NCBI RefSeq assembly: GCF_000485595.1
Contig: NW_014577597.1
Coordinates: 171,800 to 192,250, forward strand
DNA from: Priapulus caudatus
Lineage: Eukaryota > Priapulida > Priapulimorpha > Priapulimorphida > Priapulidae
DNA length: 20,451 nt
Reading direction: 5' to 3'
Positions 19,401-20,334 of this stretch are shown one piece after another. Made by a program: the position numbers and the translations under genes. The stretch's first letter is position 1. Each line of letters starts with the position of its first letter. The notes under the pieces were generated by a model. It had not been told where the DNA came from, ran no database searches, and saw only the letters and a program-made list of their open reading frames with translations.

Positions 19401-20260
19401 AGCGTACGCGTGACACGACTCGTGTAACCGCGTCTTTCTCTGCAGGTCTAGCCTGCTGCAGCAGCCTCCGTCGCAGGGCGCCGCGGCGACGGCAGCGTAC
19501 GCGTGACACGACTCGTGTAACCGCGTCTTTCTCTGCAGGTCTAGCCTGCTGCAGCAGCCTCCGTCGCAGGGCGCCGCGGCGACGGCAGCGTACGCGTGAC
19601 ACGACTCGTGTAACCGCGTCTTTCTCTGCAGGTCTAGCCTGCTGCAGCAGCCTCCGTCGCAGGGCGCCGCGGCGACGGCAGCGTACGGCGTCGCGCTGAG
19701 CATCGCTCGCACGCGCGTCGCCGTCAAGCTGTCCGACCTCAACATGGGCATCGTCGGATACTTCCCGCAGTCGCTGCGAAACACGCTCGACAAGTGGAAG
19801 GGCAGCGGCTCGTCCGATTTCCCAGCGATCGGCGCCTGGGTGCGTAGGGGCGTGGCATGGGTGGAGGTGTGGGTGGGGGCGTGTGTTGGAGGGTGTGGGT
19901 GGGAGTGTATGTTGGAGGGTGTGGGTGGGGGTGTGTGTTGGAGGGTGTGGGTGGGAGTGTATGTGTGTGGGTGTGTACGTGTGCGTGTGTACGTGCGAGC
20001 GTGCGCTTGCATGTGTGTTTGTATGCGTGTGTATGTGTGTGCGCGCGCGCATGAGTACGTAATCACCACTGATTATTTACTCTTCGCTCTCCCTTGCAGA
20101 AGAACGCGTTTGCGAACGACAACCTGCCGTCTGTGAGCTACGCGTCGGCGATCACCACCGCGCACATCGCCACCGTGTCCGGCCAGCCCCTGTTCTGCTG
20201 TGGGGCGTCCCTCAAGCACGCGCTGCACGCTCTCGTCTGCCTGTGCAGCGACCTCACGAC
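771..20260 (+). CDS. UBR4: UBR4 ortholog, E3 ubiquitin ligase of the N-degron pathway (spliced, 28 exons, 3'-partial)
   Basis: UBR4 is a very large cytoplasmic E3 that binds N-degrons through a UBR box and ubiquitinates them with an E2. With KCMF1 and calmodulin it also handles mislocalised proteins and silences stress signalling (established for the family). The 28 exons encode about 1,318 codons of the N-terminal helical-repeat scaffold, upstream of the UBR box, so no catalytic or zinc residues are visible. Matches to remembered human UBR4 run in order: EWSVSVKPILAASY, EPFYSAFTALSAHYI, VMKSAKLPQ, SDSNTFYEDDFSSSEG, EPIFGHWFEETVS, DVNVEHLQLLLFFFH, SLKHALHALV. All donors are GT, all acceptors AG, and phases agree throughout. 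The start is fixed by homology, an in-frame TAA at 744-746 and a G at both -3 and +4. The gene continues past the window. Odd points are tandem splice-site copies in many introns and a polyQ/polyT tract. Individual exons follow. Confidence 0.93.
1011..1567. mobile_element. Composite fold-back (inverted repeat) element in intron 1
   Basis: Two units (about 1023-1314 and 1339-1548) each start with GGGTCTATGTCCCC and end with its inverse (ACATAGACC). The left half of unit 1 is also the inverse of the right half of unit 2: GGAGTAGGCGTAGGCGACTC near 1122 against its complement near 1465. The whole block therefore folds about ~1327. A GTCAGTAAG motif occurs at the start, middle and end. Telomere-like TTAGGG/CCCTAA repeats lie inside both arms (1111-1122, 1481-1499). 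No coding capacity; family not recognised. Confidence 0.75.
1197..1233. repeat. Perfect 17-bp hairpin
   Basis: GCAGAGCATATAAATCA is followed by CAT and then its exact inverse complement, giving a perfect 17-bp stem with a 3-base loop at the centre of the first fold-back unit. Confidence 0.9.
1851..1948 (+). CDS. UBR4: UBR4 exon 2 (residues 40-73)
   Basis: Reads ESEIFSHSDDEEPFYSAFTA then LSAHYIGCNAAN, collinear with the human ESEILHH...EPFYSSFVALSTHYI segment. The acceptor is TTTTCCAG after a pyrimidine stretch and the donor is G|GTAAAC, leaving phase 1. Confidence 0.92.
1949..2252. other. Intron 2: AT-rich, one short hairpin
   Basis: No gene or element is seen. A 9-bp inverted repeat (TCATGTGCC, loop ACAT, GGCACATGA) lies at 2176-2197. 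Confidence 0.6.
2253..2356 (+). CDS. UBR4: UBR4 exon 3 (residues 73-107)
   Basis: Encodes VCKSWMPDVMSACRVLIRFF then LLRLRDPHELCAVSQ, matching human ACKVLIEFSLLRLENPDEACAVSQ. The acceptor is CTTCGGCAG and the donor CACAG|GTAAGA (phase 0). This helical segment belongs to the N-terminal armadillo-like scaffold (family knowledge). Confidence 0.93.
2388..2735. mobile_element. MITE-like element with 5-bp TSD (intron 3)
   Basis: Ends are CAGGGTTCGTAG and the inverse CTATGAACCCTG. Both flanks carry CAGTG (2383-2387 and 2736-2740), a 5-bp target duplication. The interior repeats phrases like GTCTTATAAGTACTTATTT and AAAGTACTTAATAGTCCTT. It has the same layout as the element at 13783-14293, so I infer one non-autonomous DNA transposon family. 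No transposase. Confidence 0.75.
2791..3060. mobile_element. MITE with ~75-bp imperfect terminal inverted repeats and 5-bp TSD (intron 3)
   Basis: The left end TCAGGCCAAAACAAAATATA is mirrored by the right end TATATTTTGTTTTGGCCTCA. Similarity extends inward about 75 bases with mismatches. TTAGA flanks both sides (2786-2790 and 3061-3065). The interior is non-coding, with a CCTA repeat near the right end. Confidence 0.8.
3061..3125. repeat. (GA)n microsatellite
   Basis: An almost pure AG/GA run of about 60 bases abuts the right end of the preceding MITE and overlaps its target-duplication copy. Confidence 0.9.
3126..3447. other. Rest of intron 3, nothing recognised
   Basis: Short TATAG repeats occur near 3161-3210, and CTGGCGCCATCTAGCAG near 3343-3360. 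No gene or named element is seen. Confidence 0.5.
3448..3577 (+). CDS. UBR4: UBR4 exon 4 (residues 108-151)
   Basis: Encodes KQLAISIKALHKGISLLQRT then DVITLTSVMKSAKLPQHIKT, matching human KHLILLIKGL...FTAMMKSAKLPQTVKT. The acceptor is GCGTTCCAG. The donor is taken as GAC G|GTGGGT (phase 1), the only nearby GT that joins exon 5 in frame before a stop. Confidence 0.9.
3578..3922. other. Intron 4: AT-rich, nothing recognised
   Basis: The stretch from about 3710 to 3870 is nearly pure A/T with irregular TATAT runs. No element ends or coding signal are seen. Confidence 0.6.
3923..4137 (+). CDS. UBR4: UBR4 exon 5 (residues 151-222), charged linker
   Basis: Starts with the lysine- and glutamate-rich DKNDKPDEEKERKASKKLS, followed by a less charged stretch ending HITDPSREIQ. 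The corresponding human region is a poorly conserved linker, so this exon rests on frame, GC3-rich codon use and splice phases. The acceptor is CTTCCGCAG and the donor ATACAG|GTGTGA (phase 0). The donor end is repeated twice more in the intron. Confidence 0.82.
4128..4228 (+). repeat. Tandem copies of the exon 5 donor (3 copies, ~41 bp)
   Basis: The exon 5 end AGATACAG|GTGTGA is followed by GAAACACAG|GTTCCG (GT at 4179) and GAAATACAG|GTGCCG (GT at 4219), at 41- and 40-base spacing. A CTCCTCCGG / CCCTCCGGAAG block lies between them. Each unit carries exon-end-like bases plus a potential donor. Confidence 0.7.
4261..4840 (+). repeat. Diverged tandem repeats leading to the exon 6 acceptor (intron 5)
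   Basis: AAGTGTAGCTGAAAAG occurs at about 4265 and 4536, each followed by AAGTGG and CCCGAT. A pyrimidine-rich unit with CCTAAACGATTTTGTTTTCG then TTTCGACTCCCGC appears near 4490-4530. A weaker copy lies near 4670-4705, and another near 4796-4840 ends in the true acceptor GCCGCCGCAG. An ATT/TAA microsatellite lies at 4310-4370. Antisense open frames here are by-products of the repeat. Confidence 0.65.
4841..5022 (+). CDS. UBR4: UBR4 exon 6 (residues 223-283)
   Basis: Encodes TLFMDSILTVLHELNAGEIL, then LDVCCELTHLRRYIDRCQEA and a PTTVGEAVSTRN end. It matches human KLLRVCLNLPYFLRYINRFQ and the MPATVADATAVRN block. The acceptor is GCCGCCGCAG. The donor AACAG|GTCAGTG (phase 2) is the first of ten near-identical donors in tandem. 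Confidence 0.92.
5014..5293 (+). repeat. Ten-copy tandem array of the exon 6 donor
   Basis: The motif GAACAG|GTCAGTG, which is the real exon 6 end, recurs with GT at 5023 (real), 5056, 5089, 5122, 5155, 5188, 5213, 5238, 5263 and 5288. Spacing is exactly 33 bases five times and then exactly 25 bases four times, so a shorter unit was amplified after a longer one. Most copies keep a good donor consensus. Reading through the real donor meets TGA within four codons. Confidence 0.93.
5301..5479 (+). repeat. Five-copy tandem array of the exon 7 acceptor
   Basis: The unit TTCCCTTGTTCCTCCGCAG|T followed by CTGCAGTGATTGATG repeats, with the first exon-like base at 5307, 5349, 5391, 5433 and 5465 (real). 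Spacing is 42, 42, 42 and 32. The first copy lacks a pyrimidine tract. The real site ends in TAG and the intronic ones in CAG. The 5307 and 5349 copies hit TGA directly after CTGCAG in the exon frame. Confidence 0.92.
5465..5711 (+). CDS. UBR4: UBR4 exon 7 (residues 283-365)
   Basis: Contains SMPLLEPMTSARLHKVATVV then MSCLFASVSVAAS and a DDDVEQYAMSIVQKS end. It matches human LPVLEPLNPSRLQDVTVLSLSCLYAGVSVA and ATIVQK. The acceptor must be the TAG ending at 5464: the CAG at 5470-5472 would run straight into a stop. Stronger CAG copies of the same acceptor lie upstream. The donor is AAAAGC|GTGAGT (phase 0). Confidence 0.92.
5712..6212. other. Intron 7: AT-rich with a TATAA-type repeat
   Basis: A phrase like AAAAAGTGCTGTTGAAATGT then AAGTGG (5862-5886) resembles the AAGTGTAGCTGAAAAG phrase of intron 5. 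TAATATAATATAATATTAA repeats fill about 6085-6150. No gene is seen. Confidence 0.55.
6213..6272 (+). CDS. UBR4: UBR4 exon 8 (residues 366-385)
   Basis: This 60-bp, AT-rich exon encodes LDNYNAVATVIKNSTRAGGH, matching human CLEIYDMIGQAISSSRRAGG. It has clean sites: TTTGTTTTCTAG and CAC|GTAAGTG (phase 0). It is shorter than the 61-codon cutoff usual for ORF scans and was found by homology. Confidence 0.92.
6408..6940 (+). repeat. ~530-bp near-pure polypyrimidine tract (intron 8)
   Basis: C and T make up almost every base, with units such as CTCCTCACCTCCTCCCCTCC repeated irregularly. It ends about 55 bases before the exon 9 acceptor and encodes only a low-complexity Ser/Pro/Leu frame. Mirror symmetry makes intramolecular triplex formation plausible (inference). 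Confidence 0.9.
6999..7174 (+). CDS. UBR4: UBR4 exon 9 (residues 386-444)
   Basis: Begins PANFHMNARGLLLVGLQHIM, matching human YQNFQLLGAWCLLNSLFLIL, then a low-complexity Ala/Lys/Ser linker (SPAKKDPAPGRSSKHAKRA). The acceptor TGGAAGAG is weak and sits ~55 bases after the long pyrimidine tract. The donor is GGGC|GTGAGC (phase 2), which joins exon 10 as KRA-HQCLGV against human KG-HQGFGV. Confidence 0.86.
7175..8263. other. Intron 9 main part, nothing recognised
   Basis: About 1.1 kb without coding signal or clear element ends. A short inverted repeat (TGCTAAGA...TCTTAGCA) lies near 7629-7651. Open frames here are under 130 codons and do not match UBR4. Confidence 0.55.
8264..8525 (+). repeat. 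Three copies of the exon 10 acceptor and exon start
   Basis: The exon 10 start GCACCAGTGTTTGGGAGTGC (real, 8491) recurs exactly at 8374 behind the same TCGTGTGTAG and stays identical for about 40 bases. It then degrades into (CT)n and (TA)n. A third, older copy starts at 8286 (GTACCAGTGTTTAGAAGGCC) and remains alignable over about 65 bases, through ATGCACTTGATGA. Confidence 0.85.
8491..8731 (+). CDS. UBR4: UBR4 exon 10 (residues 444-524)
   Basis: Encodes HQCLGVLSLALASKAIHLMS, SLMEDLSVECFA and an end with VHMTNLLFSLFTTAYRK. It matches human HQGFGVLSVILANHAIKLLTSLFQDLQVE and VPLMNLLLTLLSTSYRK. The acceptor is CGTGTGTAG and the donor AAG|GTGAGC (phase 0). Two more copies of the acceptor and exon start lie upstream. 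Confidence 0.93.
8750..8830. repeat. AT-rich microsatellite (intron 10)
   Basis: TTATTATTATTA, (TA)n and GATAGATA runs follow closely after the exon 10 donor. The rest of intron 10 to 9123 shows nothing recognisable. Confidence 0.8.
9124..9244 (+). CDS. UBR4: UBR4 exon 11 (residues 525-565), acidic serine-rich segment
   Basis: Encodes ACMLKKQHKGSDEIETAS then TSDSNTFYEDDFSSSEG, one of the best matches in the window to human (ACVLQRQRKG and STDSNTYYEDDFSSTEE). The acceptor is CATGTTAG with a poor pyrimidine tract. The donor is GAAG|GTATGC (phase 1). Confidence 0.94.
9486..9664 (+). CDS. UBR4: UBR4 exon 12 (residues 565-624)
   Basis: Begins DEDSEPIFGHWFEETVSQHG, matching human DDDSEPILGQWFEETISPS. 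A proline-rich stretch (APAIPPPPST) follows where human has a polyproline run. The end reads VLIDFDRREPEG, equivalent to the human segment before FLGLASNI. Acceptor CACTTGCAG, donor GGG|GTATGT (phase 0). Confidence 0.92.
9685..9875 (+). repeat. T-rich pyrimidine repeat (intron 12)
   Basis: Runs of TTCTTT, TTTTATTC and TTTATTTTTTATTCTTTA repeat irregularly. It encodes only a low-complexity Phe/Leu frame. Further on (9961-10003) TAGCTAA/AGCTAAG repeats occur. No gene. Confidence 0.75.
10126..10211 (+). CDS. UBR4: UBR4 exon 13 (residues 625-653)
   Basis: Encodes YMTLATDVMLFMNQHFLNSN then HSEIQEYV, equivalent to human LASNILNFITSSMLNSRNNFIRNYL. Acceptor TTGCTTTTAG, donor TCAG|GTAATC (phase 2). 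The exon is AT-rich compared with its GC-rich neighbours. Confidence 0.88.
10212..10620. other. Intron 13, nothing recognised
   Basis: About 400 bases without element ends, repeats or coding signal. Confidence 0.5.
10621..10700 (+). CDS. UBR4: UBR4 exon 14 (residues 653-680)
   Basis: Encodes TSFGEPHMASLACVIRDLDR, matching human VSLSEHHMATLASIIKEVDK, then DTNRES. Acceptor TTATTATAG, donor AGCT|GTGAGT (phase 1). Confidence 0.91.
10701..11141. other. Intron 14, nothing recognised
   Basis: About 440 bases. A TTCGAGTG phrase occurs twice (near 10997 and 11069), but no element or gene is evident. Confidence 0.5.
11142..11236 (+). CDS. UBR4: UBR4 exon 15 (residues 680-711)
   Basis: Encodes SNACHVCEDFSSALAKFNHN then LIATGLLTEAHQ, matching human EEFAAALYHFNHSLVTSDLQ. 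Acceptor GTCGTTGCAG, donor CACCAG|GTATGG (phase 0). Confidence 0.91.
11252..11290. repeat. Inverted repeat just after the exon 15 donor
   Basis: GTGAGACTGCAGCT and AGCTGCAGACTCAC form a 14-bp stem with one mismatch around an 11-base loop, 16 bases into intron 15. The following stretch to about 11550 shows nothing else. Confidence 0.7.
11553..11906 (+). repeat. Six-copy tandem array of the exon 16 acceptor
   Basis: The motif TTTTTCGTTAG|GACGTG recurs with the first exon-like base at 11609 (CAG version), 11665, 11727, 11783, 11839 and 11901 (real). Steps are 56, 62, 56, 56 and 62 bases. The 6-base difference is an insertion in the GTCGTGTG / CATCTCACGCGTGTG segment. The body contains ATCTTAGGTTGTAATCTTGC then CATAATTCTTC. 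Copies share only the first six exon bases. In the exon frame the intronic copies at 56-base steps reach a TGA. Confidence 0.92.
11901..11993 (+). CDS. UBR4: UBR4 exon 16 (residues 712-742)
   Basis: Encodes DVLLTQLGVSLMSKADWPLQ then VFPRTLAVLAQ, matching human NTLLQQLGVAPFSEGPWPLYIHPQSLSVLS. The acceptor TTTTTTGTTAG is the last of six tandem TTAG/GACGTG copies. Donor CTCAG|GTGAGT (phase 0). Confidence 0.92.
12336..12596. repeat. Two-copy ~130-bp tandem duplication (intron 16)
   Basis: Copy 1 (about 12336-12451) and copy 2 (about 12466-12596) share GTAGCG.ATCCTTGTTAA.CTTGACTC, CGTGCAGCTAT and AAAGGCATCTTAGCCTAGCT, with small insertions in copy 2. It ends ~40 bases before the exon 17 acceptor but does not include it. 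Nothing is recognised from 11994 to 12335. Confidence 0.85.
12634..12778 (+). CDS. UBR4: UBR4 exon 17 (residues 743-791)
   Basis: Encodes VLILWQQRDRDQLKWDSEVV, then NILERFLDALRCGALNQDAL and QVEDME. Human counterparts are LLLIWQHKASA, VWDRFLSTMKQNALQ and SETEDL. Acceptor GCGCGCGCAG, donor GAAG|GTAACG (phase 1). Confidence 0.92.
12797..13290. repeat. Diverged tandem repeats filling intron 17
   Basis: ACCTCGATTCTCTGCTTAGC (about 12821) matches a diverged phrase near 12960, each followed by TCG.GAGAAGCAA. CAGTCTCTGTTCGAGG then GCGGGAAAACG (12932-12956) matches AAGTCTCTGTCGACGAGG and GTGGGAAACGG (13250-13280). The period is about 138 bases with a partial third copy. A short palindrome (ATGTCTC...GAGACAT) lies near 13162-13183. 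Confidence 0.6.
13302..13425 (+). CDS. UBR4: UBR4 exon 18 (residues 791-832)
   Basis: Encodes DVNVEHLQLLLFFFHTLPRM then a KKMIVIKCGHLMVEF end. The first half is nearly identical to human DLNVEHLQLLLLIFHNF. Acceptor GTTGTTGCAG, donor AAAAG|GTAATG (phase 2). Confidence 0.94.
13426..13777. other. Intron 18 left part, AT-rich, nothing recognised
   Basis: Contains short TTATTATTA-type runs only. Confidence 0.5.
13783..14293. mobile_element. 511-bp MITE-like element with 5-bp TSD (intron 18)
   Basis: Ends are CATGGTTCGCACAG and CTGTATGAACCATG (imperfect inverses), flanked by GAGTA on both sides (13778-13782 and 14294-14298). The interior carries many GTCCTTGAAAAGTCCTTGAA phrases at both ends. GATCCAGGTA.GTTTT recurs in the middle. 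No coding capacity. It shares end design, TSD length and internal style with 2388-2735. Confidence 0.8.
14383..14485 (+). CDS. UBR4: UBR4 exon 19 (residues 832-866)
   Basis: Encodes SFLEGSVHPHITRFVLLFEY then LLHNFYAAPLALTEQ, matching human RLLLIFDYLLHQYSKAPVYLFEQ. Acceptor CATCCTTACAG, donor AACAG|GTACGA (phase 0). Confidence 0.92.
14628..14972 (+). repeat. Duplicated exon 20 acceptor block (intron 19)
   Basis: The block GATGTCAACGTTTTT, AAGTAATAGAAA.GACTGCA, GTTTGCGGCGA, TATT(T/C)TAG and GTGCAGTGGAATCT occurs twice (14628-14812 and 14821-14972). The copied acceptor ends at 14788 and the real one at 14948. About 24 exon bases were duplicated. The copied exon start reads VQWNLFTYYTWMST and then reaches a stop. 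Confidence 0.85.
14949..15108 (+). CDS. UBR4: UBR4 exon 20 (residues 867-920)
   Basis: Begins VQWNLFTYQTSGQLM, matching human VQHNLLSPP. Further on it has KEVEDSYRKNI against human KEVEENWSKHF. The acceptor is GTTATTCTAG; a diverged copy of acceptor plus exon start lies 160 bases upstream. Donor CCCG|GTAAGTG (phase 1). Confidence 0.9.
15132..15299. mobile_element. 168-bp hAT-type MITE with 8-bp TSD (intron 20)
   Basis: Starts CAGGGAAAAAATTTA and ends TATTTTTTTCACTG. TACACCGT is duplicated exactly on both sides (15124-15131 and 15300-15307). An 8-bp duplication and CAG...CTG ends are hallmarks of hAT transposons. The interior has repeated CGGGGGCT phrases. Non-autonomous. The rest of intron 20 (15308-15608) shows nothing recognisable. 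Confidence 0.88.
15609..15688 (+). CDS. UBR4: UBR4 exon 21 (residues 920-946)
   Basis: Encodes GAAMKPRFYHICSTDFNMHK then TPHIDGL, matching human VPHPRFYCVLSPEASEDDLNRLD. Acceptor TTTCCTACCTAG, donor ACTG|GTAAGT (phase 0). Confidence 0.9.
15689..16078. other. Intron 21 left part, nothing recognised
   Basis: AT-rich, no coding signal. ATTTTTAAT repeats near 15880-15905. Confidence 0.5.
16079..16193 (+). repeat. ~31-bp minisatellite upstream of exon 22
   Basis: GTTGCCTGCTTGCTGTGCAA-type units start near 16079, 16109, 16140 and (partial) 16175. The real acceptor region (GTTGCCTCTGCTTCTCGTTG then CGCAG) resembles the unit, so this may be another acceptor-proximal expansion; the AG itself is not copied. 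Confidence 0.6.
16232..16444 (+). CDS. UBR4: UBR4 exon 22 (residues 947-1017) with polyQ and polyT tracts
   Basis: Begins GATTLMSGKDQLDYNRFYEA, equivalent to human ACDVLFSKLVKYDELYAALTALL. It then carries 15 glutamines, all CAG, followed by AGE and 12 threonines, all ACG, before SGKPSLL. As remembered, human UBR4 has no such tracts in this linker. Acceptor GTTGCGCAG, donor CTG|GTACGT (phase 0). Confidence 0.88.
16334..16378 (+). repeat. Coding (CAG)15 microsatellite, polyglutamine
   Basis: Fifteen uninterrupted CAG codons inside exon 22, in the glutamine frame. Confidence 0.97.
16388..16423 (+). repeat. Coding (ACG)12 microsatellite, polythreonine
   Basis: Twelve uninterrupted ACG codons in exon 22, nine bases after the CAG run, in the threonine frame. 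Confidence 0.97.
16445..16842. other. Intron 22, with a possible coding-like segment at 16557-16621
   Basis: TATAGTATA repeats fill about 16495-16540. After a TCGTAG at 16556 the phase-0 reading is VMADDVGTAALQRLIDISDG followed by D and TGA. This looks protein-like but has no recalled UBR4 counterpart. It could be a poison exon, a decayed exon or chance. Confidence 0.3.
16843..17025 (+). CDS. UBR4: UBR4 exon 23 (residues 1018-1078)
   Basis: Encodes GACFLQYHFMTAWRLMACLP, then SIKYIESLNTDSLP and HLLNLLRWAPRLAHRAFNTW. Human counterparts are EACALQYYFLILWRILGILPPSKTY and ILHTLRWSSRLRISSYVNW. Acceptor GTTTTGTAG. The donor AAG|GTCTGG is weak; missing it reads 15 more codons to a stop. Confidence 0.9.
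17026..17523. other. Intron 23, nothing recognised
   Basis: About 500 bases. The 92-codon open frame at 17215-17493 has no homology I recognise and lies inside the intron. Confidence 0.5.
17524..17646 (+). CDS. UBR4: UBR4 exon 24 (residues 1079-1119)
   Basis: Encodes DYLVKQGLTNTDAELLVQNS then a VSFDIKLTEMFVAKQ end, matching human DHLIKQGMKAEHASSLLELA and VKYDVEIVEEYFARQ. Acceptor CTGCTGCAG, donor AAACAG|GTATTT (phase 0). Confidence 0.92.
17647..17914. other. Intron 24: AT microsatellites
   Basis: TATATA, AATAAT and ATTATA runs dominate 17690-17880. No element is recognised. Confidence 0.6.
17915..18052 (+). CDS. UBR4: UBR4 exon 25 (residues 1120-1165)
   Basis: Contains ERLPSLMDVYLLDAVIAKVH and VSLDDSFSKPA, matching human HEIPSLQSIYTLDAAISKVQVSLDEHFSKMA. 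Acceptor CGCACTTGCAG, donor GCG|GTGAGA (phase 0). Confidence 0.93.
18105..18270. mobile_element. hAT-like MITE, diverged (intron 25)
   Basis: The left end CAGTGCCTCTTAAACT is the near inverse of the right end AGTTTAAGAAGCACTT. The form resembles the CAGTG.TTCT(C/T)AAACT ends common in hAT elements. GGGTGAATGAAATTTTG-type phrases repeat inside. No clear 8-bp target duplication, so the copy is old or the ends are misplaced. Confidence 0.5.
18346..18490 (+). repeat. Two-copy 73-bp duplication ending at the exon 26 acceptor
   Basis: Copy 1 (18346-18418) and copy 2 (18419-18490) both contain GTTCTCTG, GGTAAAG/AGTAAAG, GTAGTGATGC.ATTGTTGA and a CGTTTCT end. Copy 2 ends exactly with the real acceptor CGTTTCTAG. 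Copy 1 runs into GTTCTCTGCAG, a second usable AG at 18429. Confidence 0.85.
18491..18582 (+). CDS. UBR4: UBR4 exon 26 (residues 1166-1196)
   Basis: Encodes PDSDPQNVVEAAQRLLPPIF then TLIDTYRAFI, matching human ETDPHKSSEITKNLLPATLQLIDTYASF. Acceptor CGTTTCTAG, with the preceding 72 bases duplicated upstream. Donor ATCAG|GTATTC (phase 2). Confidence 0.91.
18583..18877. other. Intron 26 left part, nothing recognised
   Basis: AT-rich, then a short palindrome (GTCCCTCGCGACGGGAC) near 18822-18838. Confidence 0.5.
18878..19121 (+). repeat. 17-bp minisatellite (~14 units)
   Basis: The unit AGTCAGAAGTTTTCCTC alternates with ATTCAGAAGATTTTCTC, giving 34-bp and longer higher-order periods. Many units form a pyrimidine run ending in CTCAG, i.e. 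an acceptor-like motif. It lies in intron 26 upstream of the 93-bp array. No spacers, so not a CRISPR. Confidence 0.92.
19260..19687 (+). repeat. Five-copy 93-bp array carrying the exon 27 acceptor and first 56 exon bases
   Basis: GTCTAGCCTGCTGCAGCAGC starts at 19260, 19353, 19446, 19539 and 19632, exactly 93 bases apart. The units look identical. Each holds 37 intron bases ending TCTTTCTCTGCAG plus 56 exon bases ending CGTACG. Copies 1-4 continue CGTGACACG, giving an in-frame TGA; copy 5 continues into the real exon. A long antisense frame (319 codons) is an artefact of this array. Confidence 0.97.
19632..19839 (+). CDS. UBR4: UBR4 exon 27 (residues 1196-1265)
   Basis: Begins RSSLLQQPPSQGAAATAAYG, followed by VALSIARTRV and SLRNTLDKWKGSGSSDFPAI. 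Human counterparts are RAYLLQNF, AAVLAIGSSR and VQTVCESWNNINTNEFPNIGSW. The true acceptor is the last of five identical ones: only this copy stays open (TAC GGC GTC), while the other four reach TGA. Donor TGG|GTGCGT (phase 0). Confidence 0.9.
19855..20052 (+). repeat. G-rich ~30-bp minisatellite and GT/GC run (intron 27)
   Basis: GGTGTGGGTGGGGGTGTGTG and TTGGAGGGTGTGGGTGGGAG units alternate with a ~60-base higher-order period, up to about 19970. GTGTGCGT runs follow, then GTGCGCGCGCGCAT at 20038-20051. G-quadruplex and Z-DNA potential is inferred from composition only. Confidence 0.85.
20100..20260 (+). CDS. UBR4: UBR4 exon 28 (residues 1266 to about 1319)
   Basis: Begins KNAFANDNLPSVSYASAITT, later SLKHALHALVCLCSDL, matching human RNAFANDTIPSESYISAVQAAHL and SLKHTLLSLVRLTGDL. 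Acceptor CCCTTGCAG. The donor is ambiguous: GTACGT at 20261 (chosen, phase 2) or GTACGC at 20265 (phase 0). The next exon lies outside the window. Confidence 0.88.
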
Positions 20261-20334
20261 GTACGTACGCGCCGGCCGTTCGATCGGCCGACATTCCCGT
20301 CCTCGCGGCCGGGGGGAATTCACACCGTGGTTGT

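Noticed and set aside
19110-20069. 319- and 308-codon antisense open frames with a repeated Cys/Arg-rich block
   Set aside because: They are reverse-strand readings of the five 93-bp copies, exon 27 and the GT-rich intron. The repeat has no stop in that frame. There is no homology, and the sense strand is clearly UBR4.
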